Shown piece after piece: positions 36,521 through 48,933 of a stretch of 64,000 nt of DNA; positions within the stretch are counted from its first letter, which is position 1, and every line of letters starts with the position of its first letter. A model generated the notes under the pieces. The model was not told where the DNA came from. It saw only the letters and a program-made list of their open reading frames with translations, and made no database searches. This DNA is from Streptomyces sp. AC550_RSS872. GTDB lineage: Bacteria; Actinomycetota; Actinomycetes; Streptomycetales; Streptomycetaceae. A program made the position numbers and the translations under genes. The stretch spans positions 124,001-188,000 of the forward strand of contig NZ_JAGMUL010000026.1 in the NCBI RefSeq assembly GCF_019049285.1, read 5' to 3'.

Positions 36521-37372
36521 TCAGCCCTGCCGGTACGAGTACACAGCCGTCCCCGCCGCACACACCCCGGGCGGGATCATCTGGGCGCGCAGGGTGCCGC
36601 TGTTCACGTCGTAGTCGACGCCCTCCGTCTCGAAGGTGCCGAAGCTGCCCGTGCACACGCTTCGCTGCGGCAGCGCGAACAGGCTCGTCACCGAGCCCGT
36701 CATCGGCTGACCGTCCACCTTGCGCGGCAGGTCGACCTGGAGGAGCGGGCGGATCTCCGTGAAGAGCGTTCCCGAGGCGTCGTTCGAGGCGCACACCAGG
36801 CGGGTGTCCGTGACGAAGTCGCAGCCCTGGATGTCGCGTACGGGTCTGTCCAGGGTGATCTGCCAGGCCTCCTTCAGGTCGCCGCCGGACTGCGGTGTGG
36901 AGGGGTTCAGCAGGGGTGCGGGGAACACCTGGAGTCTTCGCTGCTCACCCCACTCGCCCGACACCAGCCACTGCCCGTCGGGCGAGACCGTGGCGAAGGA
37001 GTTGTTCAGCTTCTCGCCCGGGTTGAGCCGGTGGACGTACTCGTAGCGCTTCCCGGCCGGGGTCGTCACCGCGAACATCTTGGACGCGGCCGTGTCCGGG
37101 CCCTGATAGGCGTCGAAGAGGTGGCCGCGGGCGATGTCCGGGTCGCCGACGTGGTTCCAGCCCTTGATGCGCAGGTCCAGTGGGATGGAGGCGAGCCCGC
37201 GGTACAGCAGTGAGCCGTCCGCGCGGCTCGCCAGACCCTGTCCGCCGCCGAGCGTGTCCGTGTACGCCGTGCCGGTCTCGGCCCAGCGCGGGGCACCGGC
37301 GGCGGACGCCGTCCCCGCGCCGAGGGTGAGTGCGCCCAATAAGCAAGCGAGGGTGCTGAGATGACGTTTCAT
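36521..37372 (-). CDS. Secreted protein of unknown function
   Basis: A 283-residue exported protein with signal peptide KRHLSTLACLLGALTLGAG ending near ASA. The mature part has beta-propeller-like phrases (GQGLASRADGSLLYRGL, NNSFATVSPDGQWLVSGEWG, RDIQGCDFVTDTRLVCASND) and paired cysteines, suggesting an extracellular WD/YWTD-type fold. Its ATG overlaps the PHP-protein stop (ATGA), with AGGAG upstream, so it ends the eight-gene glycan operon. No catalytic motif was recognised. Confidence 0.75.
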   Translation of the reverse strand: MKRHLSTLACLLGALTLGAGTASAAGAPRWAETGTAYTDTLGGGQGLASRADGSLLYRGLASIPLDLRIKGWNHVGDPDIARGHLFDAYQGPDTAASKMFAVTTPAGKRYEYVHRLNPGEKLNNSFATVSPDGQWLVSGEWGEQRRLQVFPAPLLNPSTPQSGGDLKEAWQITLDRPVRDIQGCDFVTDTRLVCASNDASGTLFTEIRPLLQVDLPRKVDGQPMTGSVTSLFALPQRSVCTGSFGTFETEGVDYDVNSGTLRAQMIPPGVCAAGTAVYSYRQG

Positions 37373-39057
37373 CAGGCTCCTGCCACGTCGACGAATACCG
37401 GGTTCGAATAGAACCACGTATCCGCCCACGGGTCACCGTCTCCGGGCGCGTGCGGGATCGGCCCGTGCGGGTCGACCGAGGCACCGAGGTAGCCGGTCCC
37501 GTTGCGGTTGCCGTCGCTGCCGCGCAGCCGCACATAGAAGGACTCGTCCCCGGCGGTCAGCGGGATGCGCAGGGTGTACGTCCCCTTGCGGCCGCTCACG
37601 TCCGTCGTCCGCACGACCCTGGTGTCGGGGGCCTGCCAGGTGTCCCGGTCGGTCACCGGGCCGCGCACCGTGCCCCGGACGACGTCCACGTGCGCCAACT
37701 CCGGCAGGATTCCCTGGGGGTTGGGCCGGGAGGCGGTCGTGACCGTCACGTTCAGCGTGAGCTTCTCGCCCTTGCGCACCCGCAGCCGGCCGCCCAGCGT
37801 GACACCCCGGCCGTGGTCGCAGTCCCGCTTGAGGCGCACGTCGAGGCCGTCGAGCAGATGCCCGTGGTCCAGCCAGACCCGGCCCGCGCGCAGACCCGCC
37901 ATCACCGCGCGGTAGCCGTAGCGGGTCACCCCGACGTGGGTGCGGCTGAACTGGCCCGGCCAGAAGTCGCTGCCCGGCTGCGGGGTGGTGGTGTTCACCG
38001 GGTCGGGCAGTTTGCCGGTGGTGTCGAAGTTCTGGCCCGCCGGCCAGTCGCCGTTCTTCCAGGTGTCGAAGACGATGCGGTGCGCGTCGGAGTTCGTGGT
38101 GATCGAGAACAGGCGGCCCTCCGCCAGCATCGAGTCCCACAGACCGCCGACCGTCGCGGTCGCCCAGTCGAAGCCGCCGTAGGTCAGATACGCGTCCGCC
38201 GGGTAGCCGGCCCACGACTGCGCCGACGGCTTGTTCTCGTACTCGCCGCGGATCGAGGTCTTTCCGCGCCAGCCGGGGATGGCCGCGCCCTGGGCGCCGG
38301 GGGCGCCCTCCATGCCGATCATGATCTCGGGGGCCGCGTCCCGCCAGGCCCGCATCTCGTGCGGGGAGTCGATGCCGAGGCGCATCGGGTGGTTGGCGAG
38401 GACGAGGACGTCGTCCACGTAGCCCGTGCGGCGCTGCTCGGCCAGCCACTTGAGGGCCTTGACCGCATGGGCCTCGTTGCGGGCGGTGTCCGCGTCGGCC
38501 GCGCCGCCCTTGTCGTAGCCGAGCAGCTTGCCGTCGTAGGCGCTCTCGAACCGCGTGAGGAGGTCGACCTCGTGCGCGCCGGGCGCCGTGAAGACCGTGC
38601 AGTGCTCGGCGGCCGGGATGTACCACTCCAGGCCCTGGAAGATCAGCTGGCGCGGGTTCTCGGCGCGCGCTCTGCGGATCTCCTCGTGCTCCAGCGCGGC
38701 GCCGAACCTGGCGTGCCCGAAGTTGGAGTGCTCGGTGAACACCATCCAGTCCAGGCCGAACTCGGCGCTCGCGGCGGCCAGTTGGGAGAACGTGTACTTG
38801 GCGTCGTGACTGTAGACGGAGTGGATGTGGTGGTCGCCCACGAGGTAGGCGAGGCGCGGGTCTTCGCCGCCCGGACGCCGGCCGGAGGCGGCCGGAGCCG
38901 GTGCCGCCACCGCGGGTACCGCCGCGCCGCCGAGCGCGAACGCGGCGCCGAACAGACCCGCGCGGCGCAGGAGCCCGCGTCTGGAGACGCCCTGCGGGTC
39001 GAGGTCGGCGGGGGAGACGGAAGGGTCGGCCCAGGTGGGCAGCTGCTGCTCGGTCAT
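37372..39057 (-). CDS. CehA/McbA-family PHP-domain metallohydrolase, Tat-exported
   Basis: A 561-residue protein. The N-terminus carries a twin-arginine signal (GVSRRGLLRRAGLFGAAFALGG, about 24-45). The PHP metal centre starts with GDHHIHSVYSHDAKYTFSQL (H-x-H), then FTEHSNFGHARF, GLEWYIP, LANHPMRLG and TNSDAHRI. It belongs to the group with carbaryl hydrolase CehA and phosphodiesterase-like relatives. The ATG at 39057 has GGAGG upstream. It lies between the metallophosphoesterase and secreted-protein genes of the same operon, so removal of a phosphate or ester group from an external glycan is a reasonable guess. Confidence 0.85.
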   Translation of the reverse strand: MTEQQLPTWADPSVSPADLDPQGVSRRGLLRRAGLFGAAFALGGAAVPAVAAPAPAASGRRPGGEDPRLAYLVGDHHIHSVYSHDAKYTFSQLAAASAEFGLDWMVFTEHSNFGHARFGAALEHEEIRRARAENPRQLIFQGLEWYIPAAEHCTVFTAPGAHEVDLLTRFESAYDGKLLGYDKGGAADADTARNEAHAVKALKWLAEQRRTGYVDDVLVLANHPMRLGIDSPHEMRAWRDAAPEIMIGMEGAPGAQGAAIPGWRGKTSIRGEYENKPSAQSWAGYPADAYLTYGGFDWATATVGGLWDSMLAEGRLFSITTNSDAHRIVFDTWKNGDWPAGQNFDTTGKLPDPVNTTTPQPGSDFWPGQFSRTHVGVTRYGYRAVMAGLRAGRVWLDHGHLLDGLDVRLKRDCDHGRGVTLGGRLRVRKGEKLTLNVTVTTASRPNPQGILPELAHVDVVRGTVRGPVTDRDTWQAPDTRVVRTTDVSGRKGTYTLRIPLTAGDESFYVRLRGSDGNRNGTGYLGASVDPHGPIPHAPGDGDPWADTWFYSNPVFVDVAGA

Positions 39058-39077
39058 GGTGGTGGTCCTCCTGAAGG

Positions 39078-40919
39078 TCAGTGGTTCATGAAGGACTTGA
39101 CGGGCAGCGCCCGCGCGGCGATCCGGACGTCGCCGAGACGGCCGTGCAGGATCTGGTCGATCTTCCCGCCGTACTCGTATCCGCCGAGCAGCCACGGCAG
39201 CCCGACGGAGGTGATGCCGGTCGAGCGTGCCTTCGGATTGCGGACCACCGGGCAGCCCTCGACATACATCGTGGTGTGCTCGCCGTCGTTGACGACCGCC
39301 AGGTGCCACCAGGTCTCCAGCGGCGTCTCCTGGGCCCAGTTGGTGGCGATGCCCTCCTGGTTCAGCGGGCGCATCGCCCACTGCGGCTCCCGGTCGTTCG
39401 ACAGGGAGAGCGTGGCGAGCGGCTCGTCGGGGTCGTCGGCGGTCTTCCCGGCGGCGCCGCCCGTGCCGGTCCGGCTCACCAGGCCGGACCAGGCGTGGTG
39501 ATCGGGGTCCCAGTCGGCGGGGAGGCGGTAGAACGCCTCGATGGTGTAACCGTCCCTGAATGTCGCCGAGTTGAGCGGTGCCCCGTCGACCGTGCGCAGA
39601 TACGCGCCCTTCAGCGGCGACTTGTCGCCCTGGAACTCCAGGCTGCCGTGACCGGGCTGGTCGGGGTGGTGGTCGGCCGACCAGGCGAGCTTGCCGCCGC
39701 CGACCGAGACGAGGGAGAGGTCGTTGCCGCGCCCGGACAGATCACGGACCGTGGCGCCCTCCACCGGCTGCTCGAAGCGCCAGTACGCCACCGTGCCCGG
39801 GATCAGCAGCCGCGACGCGGGGCGCGCCGGGCGGGTCGGCACCGGGGCGAAGCCGGAGAACCGGTCGGCGAAGTCGATCCCGACGCTGAACCGGTCGGCG
39901 TCACCGCTGAGTTCGATCTCCTGCCGTTCCAGCTCGTTGAGGCCCTTGGCGGCCCGGCCGAGGATCCACGGGGAGACCGTCTCCACGTCGATGACGTTCC
40001 GGTCGAGGTCGAAGCGGTACAGGCGGATCATCGCCGCGCCGCCGAAGTAGCGGTTCTGGTAGTTCGTCAGATGCAGATGGACGTCGTTGCCCGCCGCGTT
40101 CTTGCGGGTCGCCCGGCCTGCGGGCCAGTAGTGGCCGTTGAGGGTGAGGAAGATCTGGTCGTGCTCCTCGATGAGCTGGTCCCACAGCTGCTGTCCGTAC
40201 GCCGACAGCGAGTCGTCCTCGACGACCAGCTCATGGGTGGTGAGGACGACCGGCGTCTTCGGGTGCCGGGCCAGGACGTCCTTCGCCCACGCGTACCCCT
40301 TCGCCGACAGCCGCCAGTCCAGCGCGAGCACCATCCACTCACGTCCGGCGGCCCTGAACAGGTGGAAGCTGTTGTAGCCGTCGGGGGAGGCGCCCCCGAA
40401 GGTCTTCTTCCCCTGGAACCGCTTCGGCCCGAAGGCGTCCAGATACGGCGTCGCACCGCGCTGGTCGTCGGTGGACGACTTCACGTCGTGGTTGCCGGCG
40501 AGGACGCTGTAGCCCACGCCCCGCCGGTCCAGGAGCCGGAACGCCTCGCTGATCGCGGCGACTTCGGGCTGGGTACCGTTCTGGGTGAGGTCGCCGAGGT
40601 GCGACAGGAAGACGATGTTCTCCTTGCGGCCGTGCTCCAGCAGATACCGCAGGGACGCCTCGACCGGTGCCTTGTCGATGCTCGGCCCGTCGAAGAGGTA
40701 CTGGGTGTCGGGCATCACGGCGAGCGTGAAGCGACGGCTGTCCGGGTCGGGCCGCCAGCCGGAGGCCGTGGCCCCGGCGGGCGTGGCCTCGGCGAGGGCC
40801 GGCATGGCGACCGAGGCGGTGGCGGCGGCGCCGATCAGCGCCGTGGCCCGCAGAAAACCGCGTCTTCCGGCGGCGGCCTGCGCGGCCTCGCCCTGGTCGT
40901 GGGCAGGCGAAGTACACAT
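39078..40919 (-). CDS. Tat-exported metallophosphoesterase with LamG-like domain
   Basis: A 613-residue protein with a Tat-like signal (GRRGFLRATALIGAAATASV). The calcineurin-type phosphoesterase domain (about 60-330) has VMPDTQY, HLGDLTQNG, LAGNHDV, LTTHELV and LNGHYW as metal motifs. Residues about 430-600 form a concanavalin/LamG-like beta-sandwich (TVAYWRFEQPVEGATVRDLSGRGNDL ... MYVEGCPVVRNPK) that probably binds glycan. It acts outside the cell. Its neighbours are GH2 upstream and the PHP protein 20 bases downstream. Confidence 0.88.
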   Translation of the reverse strand: MCTSPAHDQGEAAQAAAGRRGFLRATALIGAAATASVAMPALAEATPAGATASGWRPDPDSRRFTLAVMPDTQYLFDGPSIDKAPVEASLRYLLEHGRKENIVFLSHLGDLTQNGTQPEVAAISEAFRLLDRRGVGYSVLAGNHDVKSSTDDQRGATPYLDAFGPKRFQGKKTFGGASPDGYNSFHLFRAAGREWMVLALDWRLSAKGYAWAKDVLARHPKTPVVLTTHELVVEDDSLSAYGQQLWDQLIEEHDQIFLTLNGHYWPAGRATRKNAAGNDVHLHLTNYQNRYFGGAAMIRLYRFDLDRNVIDVETVSPWILGRAAKGLNELERQEIELSGDADRFSVGIDFADRFSGFAPVPTRPARPASRLLIPGTVAYWRFEQPVEGATVRDLSGRGNDLSLVSVGGGKLAWSADHHPDQPGHGSLEFQGDKSPLKGAYLRTVDGAPLNSATFRDGYTIEAFYRLPADWDPDHHAWSGLVSRTGTGGAAGKTADDPDEPLATLSLSNDREPQWAMRPLNQEGIATNWAQETPLETWWHLAVVNDGEHTTMYVEGCPVVRNPKARSTGITSVGLPWLLGGYEYGGKIDQILHGRLGDVRIAARALPVKSFMNH

Positions 40920-40953
40920 GGGTGCTCCATGGAGAGAGGGAGAGCGAGAGAGG

Positions 40954-43871
<2,918 letters not shown>

Positions 43872-43875
<4 letters not shown>

Positions 43876-44711
43876 CCGCGGACGGCTCCCTTCGCGAGGT
43901 CGCCGATGATCTGCTTCGCGCCGACCGCGAACACGATCAGCAGCGGGACGAGGGCGAGCAGTGCGCCGGTCATCACGATGCCGTAGTCGGTGGTGCCGTG
44001 GGTGCCGTTGAGCTGGGACAGCGCGACCTGGAGGGTCACGTTGTCGGGGTTGGTGAGGGCGATCAGGGGCCAGGCGAAGTCGTTCCACTGGCCCATGAAG
44101 GTGAAGATGCCGAGGAAGGCGAGGCCGGGGCGGACCACCGGCAGCGCCACGTGCCAGTACTGGCGCAGGAAGTTCGCGCCGTCGAGCTTGGAGGCGTCGA
44201 GCAGCTCGTCGTGGATGGCCGTCTTCATGTACTGGCGCATCCAGAAGATGCCGAAGGCGTTGGCCGCGGCCGGCACGATCAGCGCGGTCATCGAGCCGAT
44301 CCAGCCGATCTTCGCCATGAGGACGAACTGCGGGATGACCGACAGCTGCGCCGGCACCATGAAGATGACCATGAGCAGCCCGAACAGCAGCCCCTTGCCC
44401 GGGAACTCGAACTTGGCGAAGACGAAGGCCGCCAGGGAGTCGAAGAGCAGGACCAGGAACGTCACCGCCGTCGCGACCAGCAGCGAGTTCCACATCGACC
44501 CGAAGAAGTCGATGGCGTCGAACAGGCCCCGGACGTTCTCCAGGAAGTGCGTGCCGGGGAGCAGCTTCGGCGGGTACGAGAAGATCTCCGCGGAACTGTG
44601 CGTCGACATGATCACGGCCCAGTAGAACGGGAAGGCCGAGATCACCGTGCCGGTGATCAGCGGGAGGTGCAGCGCGATCCCTCTGCGGCGGGACCCCTTG
44701 ATGGATGCCAT
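43872..44711 (-). CDS. Carbohydrate ABC transporter permease (second)
   Basis: A 279-residue, six-helix inner-membrane permease of the MalG/CUT1 type. The ATPase-contact loop is LLDASKLDGANFLRQYWHVALPVVRPGL (EAA motif variant). The ATG has GGAAGG 9 bases upstream. It pairs with the permease 14 bases before it and the lipoprotein. No ATPase is encoded here, so a shared MsiK-type ATPase, common in Streptomyces, is expected. Confidence 0.93.
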
Positions 44712-44725
44712 GATGCGCGCCCTTC

Positions 44726-45676
44726 CTAGTCGCCGCGGCGCTGCACGAGGCGCCAGTTGATGATCGAGAACAGGACCACGACGAGGAAGATGCCCCACGC
44801 CACCGCGGCGCCGTACCCGAAGTCGTTGTTGTCGAAGGTCTGCTGGAAGAAGTAGAGGACCATCGTCTGGCCCGAGTGGCCCGGACCGCCCGCGAACGTC
44901 GAGTCGTTGGACGAGGTCTGGAGCAGGACCTGTGGTTCGGAGAAGCTCTGAAGGCCGGTGACCGTCGAGACGACGAGCACGAACAGCAGGGTGGGCCGCA
45001 GCAGCGGCAGCGTGATCCGGAAGAAGGTCTGGATCGGTCCGGCGCCGTCCATGCGCGCCGCCTCGTACAGGTCGCTGGGGATGGTCTGGAGCCCGGCGAG
45101 GAAGATGATGGCGTTGTAGCCGGTCCACTGCCAGGTCATCAGGGCCGCGATGGTGACCTTGATGCCCCAGGGCGTGTTCAGCCAGGCCACCTGGTCGATC
45201 CCCACCGCGTGCAGGACGGCGTTCACCATGCCGGCGTTGGTGGAGAAGATCGAGCCGAAGACGATGGCGATGGCGACGACCGAGGTGACGTTCGGCAGGA
45301 AGTACGCGACGCGGTACAGGCCCTTGAACCGGACCGCGGAGTTGAGCATCACGGCCGTGACCATCGCCAGGAGGATCATGGGAAAGGTGGCCAGCGCCCA
45401 GATGATGACCGTGTTGCCGATCGAGTTCCAGAAGTCGCCGTCGCTCAGCAGGTACTGGTACTGCGAGAGCCCGGCCCACTCCATGGAGCCGAGGCCGTCC
45501 CAGCGGTGAAAGGACAGATAGAGCGAGAAGCCGACCGGGAAGAGGCCGAAGCCGAGGAAGATCAGGTAGAAGGGGGAGATCGCGGCGTAGAGGTGCCAGT
45601 ACTTGCGCAGGCCCTTCTTGGGCTGCGTGGGCGAGGGCTGTGCCACCGCGGGCGGGGTCTGCTCCAGGACGGCCAT
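44726..45676 (-). CDS. Carbohydrate ABC transporter permease (first)
   Basis: A 316-residue MalF/CUT1-type permease. The EAA loop is LYEAARMDGAGPIQTFFRITLPLLRPTLLF. Six hydrophobic segments are evident after a polar N-terminus. The ATG at 45676 overlaps the binding-protein stop (TGATG); the upstream in-frame ATG at 45715 would run into that gene. Confidence 0.93.
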   Translation of the reverse strand: MAVLEQTPPAVAQPSPTQPKKGLRKYWHLYAAISPFYLIFLGFGLFPVGFSLYLSFHRWDGLGSMEWAGLSQYQYLLSDGDFWNSIGNTVIIWALATFPMILLAMVTAVMLNSAVRFKGLYRVAYFLPNVTSVVAIAIVFGSIFSTNAGMVNAVLHAVGIDQVAWLNTPWGIKVTIAALMTWQWTGYNAIIFLAGLQTIPSDLYEAARMDGAGPIQTFFRITLPLLRPTLLFVLVVSTVTGLQSFSEPQVLLQTSSNDSTFAGGPGHSGQTMVLYFFQQTFDNNDFGYGAAVAWGIFLVVVLFSIINWRLVQRRGD

Positions 45677-47001
45677 CAGTAGCTCACCCCCAGGTGCTTC
45701 GCGATGCGACGGCATTTGCTCATGGCGTCACTCCAGGCCTTCTTCGGGTCCTTGCCGAGGACGCCGACGTTCTTGATCTCGTCCTTGAGGGGCTGCCCGA
45801 GCGCGATGTCGAACGGGCTGTTGTAGGCGACCGCGATCTTCTGCGCGGCGGGCCCGAAGACGTCGGTCGTGACCTGGCCGCCGAAGAAGTCGTCCGGCTC
45901 CTGCATCTGCTTCAGGCCGTACGAGGCGGGCGTTGAGGGGAAGAGTCCCGCGTCGACGTAACCCTGCGCCTGGTTGGCCGCGTTGAGGATCCAGGTGATG
46001 ATCTCGAAGGCCTGCTCGGGCTCCCGGCACGCCTTGGTGACCGACAGGAACGAGCCGCCGCTGTTGGCGGGCCGCACCGGCATCTGCGCCACCCGCCACT
46101 TGCCCTTGGTCTTCGGTACGCCGTTCTTGATGTCGAAGGAGGCCCAGGAGGCGTTCAACTGGCTGGGCAGCTTGCCGTCCTGGACGGCCGACTGCTGGTC
46201 CGGGGTGCCGCTGACCAGGTCCGAGACGATCCCGCGCCGCTTGGCCTCAACGGCGAGTGCCCAGGCCCGGCGCACATGCTCCTGGTCGCCGATGAAGTGG
46301 CGGTCCTTGTCGACGTATCGCTTCGCACCCTGCTGCACGACGTTCTCGAAGACCGAGTTGACGTCGGTGAGGAGTTTTGCGTGCGGCACGCGCCTGCCGA
46401 GCTGCACACCCGCGTCGAAGAACTTCTCCCAGGTGTTCAGTTCGTTCGTCACGTCGTCGGGCTCGTACGGCAGCCCGGCCCTGCGGAAGATCTCGTACTG
46501 GTAGTAGTGCGCGACCGGCCCGCAGTCGATCGGGAAGCCGACCATCGTGCCGTCGTCGGCGATGCCCTGGTCCCACTTCCAGGGCAGGTACTGGCTCCGG
46601 TACTTCTCCGCGCCCAGCGTCCGCAGGTCGATGAACTGGTCCGCGTTCGGCAGGTAGGCGGCCATGTCCTCGCCCTTCAGCCCCGCGATGTCGGGGATGT
46701 GGGCCCGGCCGGTGATGGTGGTGATGAGCTTGGAGCGGTACTGGCCGCCGATCTGGATGGCGTCCAGGTCCACGGAGCTGTCGTAACGCGCCTTGGCGTT
46801 CTTGACGACCGTGTCGCTCAGTCCGCCGCTCCAGTACCACAGGACCATGTTCCGGCCGGTCGAGCCGGTCGGAACGGCACAGCCGGACGCCAGGCCGCCG
46901 AGCGCCGTGGCGGCCGTACCGGCCAGGCCCGCGCGGAGCAGGCCTCTTCGTGAGAGCCGCACAGCTCCCACCGCCTTTCGGATCTTTTCGGGACTTCGCA
47001 T
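45676..47001 (-). CDS. Extracellular sugar-binding lipoprotein (family 1)
   Basis: A 441-residue binding protein. The signal begins LSRRGLLRAGLAGTAATALGG and ends in the lipobox LASGC (Cys about 42), so it is a Tat-type lipoprotein. Mature features such as MVLWYWSGGLSDTV, GFPIDCGPVAHYYQ and FLSVTKACREPEQAFEIITWIL match CUT1 sugar binders. It lies 20 bases downstream of the PfkB gene. The ligand is unknown, but the operon's glycosidases suggest an oligosaccharide with galactose, mannose or fucose. Confidence 0.92.
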   Translation of the reverse strand: MRSPEKIRKAVGAVRLSRRGLLRAGLAGTAATALGGLASGCAVPTGSTGRNMVLWYWSGGLSDTVVKNAKARYDSSVDLDAIQIGGQYRSKLITTITGRAHIPDIAGLKGEDMAAYLPNADQFIDLRTLGAEKYRSQYLPWKWDQGIADDGTMVGFPIDCGPVAHYYQYEIFRRAGLPYEPDDVTNELNTWEKFFDAGVQLGRRVPHAKLLTDVNSVFENVVQQGAKRYVDKDRHFIGDQEHVRRAWALAVEAKRRGIVSDLVSGTPDQQSAVQDGKLPSQLNASWASFDIKNGVPKTKGKWRVAQMPVRPANSGGSFLSVTKACREPEQAFEIITWILNAANQAQGYVDAGLFPSTPASYGLKQMQEPDDFFGGQVTTDVFGPAAQKIAVAYNSPFDIALGQPLKDEIKNVGVLGKDPKKAWSDAMSKCRRIAKHLGVSY

Positions 47002-47021
47002 GAGAGGGGCGTGGGGGGAGG

Positions 47022-48041
47022 TCAGTTCTGCCGCGCGGGCGGGGTCACGGGGGCGTACGCGACGGGCGGCCCCGGACGGTGGGGGAGCCGGTCCGCCAGG
47101 AAGCCGTACGCCAGCTTCAGCTCGGGGTCGGTCAGGGAGCGCCACCAGCGGTCGACGCCGTACCAGCCGGGGGCGGCCAGGGCACCGCCGTGCCGCTGGA
47201 CCGACAGGCCGGCGGACAGGACGGCGAACCTCAGCCGTTCCTCCAGTGGCCAGCCGGCCAGCGAGGCCGCTACGAAGCTCGCCCCGAACACGTCCCCGGC
47301 GCCCGTCGCGTCGAGGACGTCGACGTCCAGGGCGGACACCTCCGCGTACTCGCCGGTGGTCTGGTCGACGGCGACCGCGCCGTCCCCGCCGCGCGTGACC
47401 ACGGCCACCGGCACCAACTCGCTGAGCGTCCACAGGGCCGCGACCGCGCTGTCGGTGCGGGTGTAGGCCATCGCCTCGGTCTCGTTGGGGAGGAAGGCAT
47501 GGCACAGGCGGAGCTGTTCGAGGAGGCCGGTGGACCACTGCTGGGTGGGGTCCCAGCCGACGTCGGCGTAGATCCGGGTGCCGTTCGCGGCGGCCTTGGC
47601 GAGCCACTCACGGGGTTCGGCCTCGATGTGCACGAGGGCCGTGCGTGCCTCGGGCGGGTCGCCCATCAGCGCGTCCTGCGAGTACGGGGGCTCCTGGCCG
47701 TGGGTGACGAGGGCCCGGTCGTGGGCGTAGGCGAGGGAGACGGTGACCGGGGTGGGCCAGCCGTCCGCCGTGCGGGAGAGCGAGAGGTCGATGTCCTCCT
47801 GGTCGCACAGGACGTCCCGGCAGTACTCGCCGTAGAGGTCGTCGCCGAACACCGTGGCCAGCGAGGTCCTCAGGCCGAAGCGGGCGGCGGCCACCGCCAG
47901 GTTGGCGATGCCGCCCGGGCCGCAGCCCATGCCGCCGGTCCAGATCTCCTCGCCCGGGGTCGGCGGCTTCCCGAGCCCCGTGAGGACGAGGTCGTAGAAG
48001 AGCAGCCCGGTCAGCAGCACATCGGGCCGGTCGTCGTCCAC
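47022..48041 (-). CDS. PfkB-family carbohydrate kinase
   Basis: A 339-residue ribokinase-like enzyme. Signature 1 is GGMGCGPGGIANLAVAAARFG, and signature 2 DATGAGDVFGASFVAASLAG has the catalytic Asp. The GTG at 48041 is preceded by AGAGGACG. It is the first gene of the leftward operon and probably phosphorylates a sugar released in the cytosol by the glycosidases. Which sugar cannot be told. Confidence 0.9.
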   Translation of the reverse strand: MDDDRPDVLLTGLLFYDLVLTGLGKPPTPGEEIWTGGMGCGPGGIANLAVAAARFGLRTSLATVFGDDLYGEYCRDVLCDQEDIDLSLSRTADGWPTPVTVSLAYAHDRALVTHGQEPPYSQDALMGDPPEARTALVHIEAEPREWLAKAAANGTRIYADVGWDPTQQWSTGLLEQLRLCHAFLPNETEAMAYTRTDSAVAALWTLSELVPVAVVTRGGDGAVAVDQTTGEYAEVSALDVDVLDATGAGDVFGASFVAASLAGWPLEERLRFAVLSAGLSVQRHGGALAAPGWYGVDRWWRSLTDPELKLAYGFLADRLPHRPGPPVAYAPVTPPARQN

Positions 48042-48168
48042 CGCAACGTCCTCTCGTCAAAACTCTTCATTTCGGTGAGCGGAATCGTGCGCCGATCGGG
48101 GAGATTGGTCAATACCCGAGCAGAAATGAGCATGGCGATGATTGAAGATGACGAGTAGTGTTCACGTC
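48042..48168. promoter_or_regulatory. Divergent promoter region of the glycan locus
   Basis: This 127-bp gap must hold promoters for both operons. An AT-richer inverted pair TCATTTC (48067-48073) and GAAATGA (48123-48129) and repeated GATGA-like motifs near 48135-48155 are possible DeoR sites. The assignment is weak. Confidence 0.4.
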
Positions 48169-48933
48169 GTGCTGGCAGAACGACGACACCAACTCATCCT
48201 GCGGGCCCTGCGCGCCGGTGGCCCCGCGGCCGTGACCGATCTCTCCGAACAGCTGGGTGTGAGCCCCGCCACGATCAGGCGTGACCTGGTCAAACTCGAG
48301 GAGGACGGGCTGCTCACGCGGGTGCACGGCGGGGCGGTCGTGGAGGAGGGCGACCAGCCCTTCGCCGAGGTCGCCGAGATGCGCGTGCCCGAGAAGGACG
48401 CCATAGCCGCGCACGCCGCCGCGATGATCGAAGATGGTCAGTCGGTGCTGCTCGACATCGGCACCACCGCCTTCCGGCTGGCCCGCCAGCTGCACGGCCG
48501 CCGCCTCACCGTGATCACCAGCAATCTGGTGGTCTACGAGGAGCTCGCCGACGACGAGGGCATCGAGCTGGTGCTGCTCGGCGGCATGGTCCGCCGTGAG
48601 TACCGCTCCCTGGTCGGCTTCCTCACCGAGGACAATCTGCGCCAGCTGCATGCCGACTGGCTGTTCCTGGGCACCAGTGGAGTGCGGCCGGGCGGTCAGG
48701 TGATGGACACGACGGTCGTCGAGGTGCCGGTCAAGCGGGCCATGATCAAGGCCGGCGAGAAGGTCGTCCTGCTCGCCGACGCGGCGAAGTTCCCGGGCAC
48801 GGGGATGGCGAAGGTGTGCGGTCCGGACGACCTGGACGTGGTGGTGACGAACGCGCCGGTCGACGCGGCGACCCGGTCCTCCCTGGAGGAGGCCGGCGTC
48901 GAGGTGGTCGTGGCAGGAAAGGTGCAGGTGTGA
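48169..48933 (+). CDS. DeoR/GlpR-family sugar-phosphate-responsive repressor
   Basis: A 254-residue regulator with N-terminal helix-turn-helix (VTDLSEQLGVSPATIRRDLVKLEEDG) and the DeoR sensor domain (LLDIGTTAFRLARQL, ITSNLVVYEEL, LGGMVRREYRSLVG, DAAKFPGTGMAKV). I chose GTG 48169 giving LAERRHQLIL; ATG 48148 or TTG 48142 are possible but use codons atypical for this genome. Divergent from the transporter operon and coupled (GTGA) to GH4, it is the obvious regulator of the whole glycan locus. Confidence 0.88.
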   Translation: MLAERRHQLILRALRAGGPAAVTDLSEQLGVSPATIRRDLVKLEEDGLLTRVHGGAVVEEGDQPFAEVAEMRVPEKDAIAAHAAAMIEDGQSVLLDIGTTAFRLARQLHGRRLTVITSNLVVYEELADDEGIELVLLGGMVRREYRSLVGFLTEDNLRQLHADWLFLGTSGVRPGGQVMDTTVVEVPVKRAMIKAGEKVVLLADAAKFPGTGMAKVCGPDDLDVVVTNAPVDAATRSSLEEAGVEVVVAGKVQV

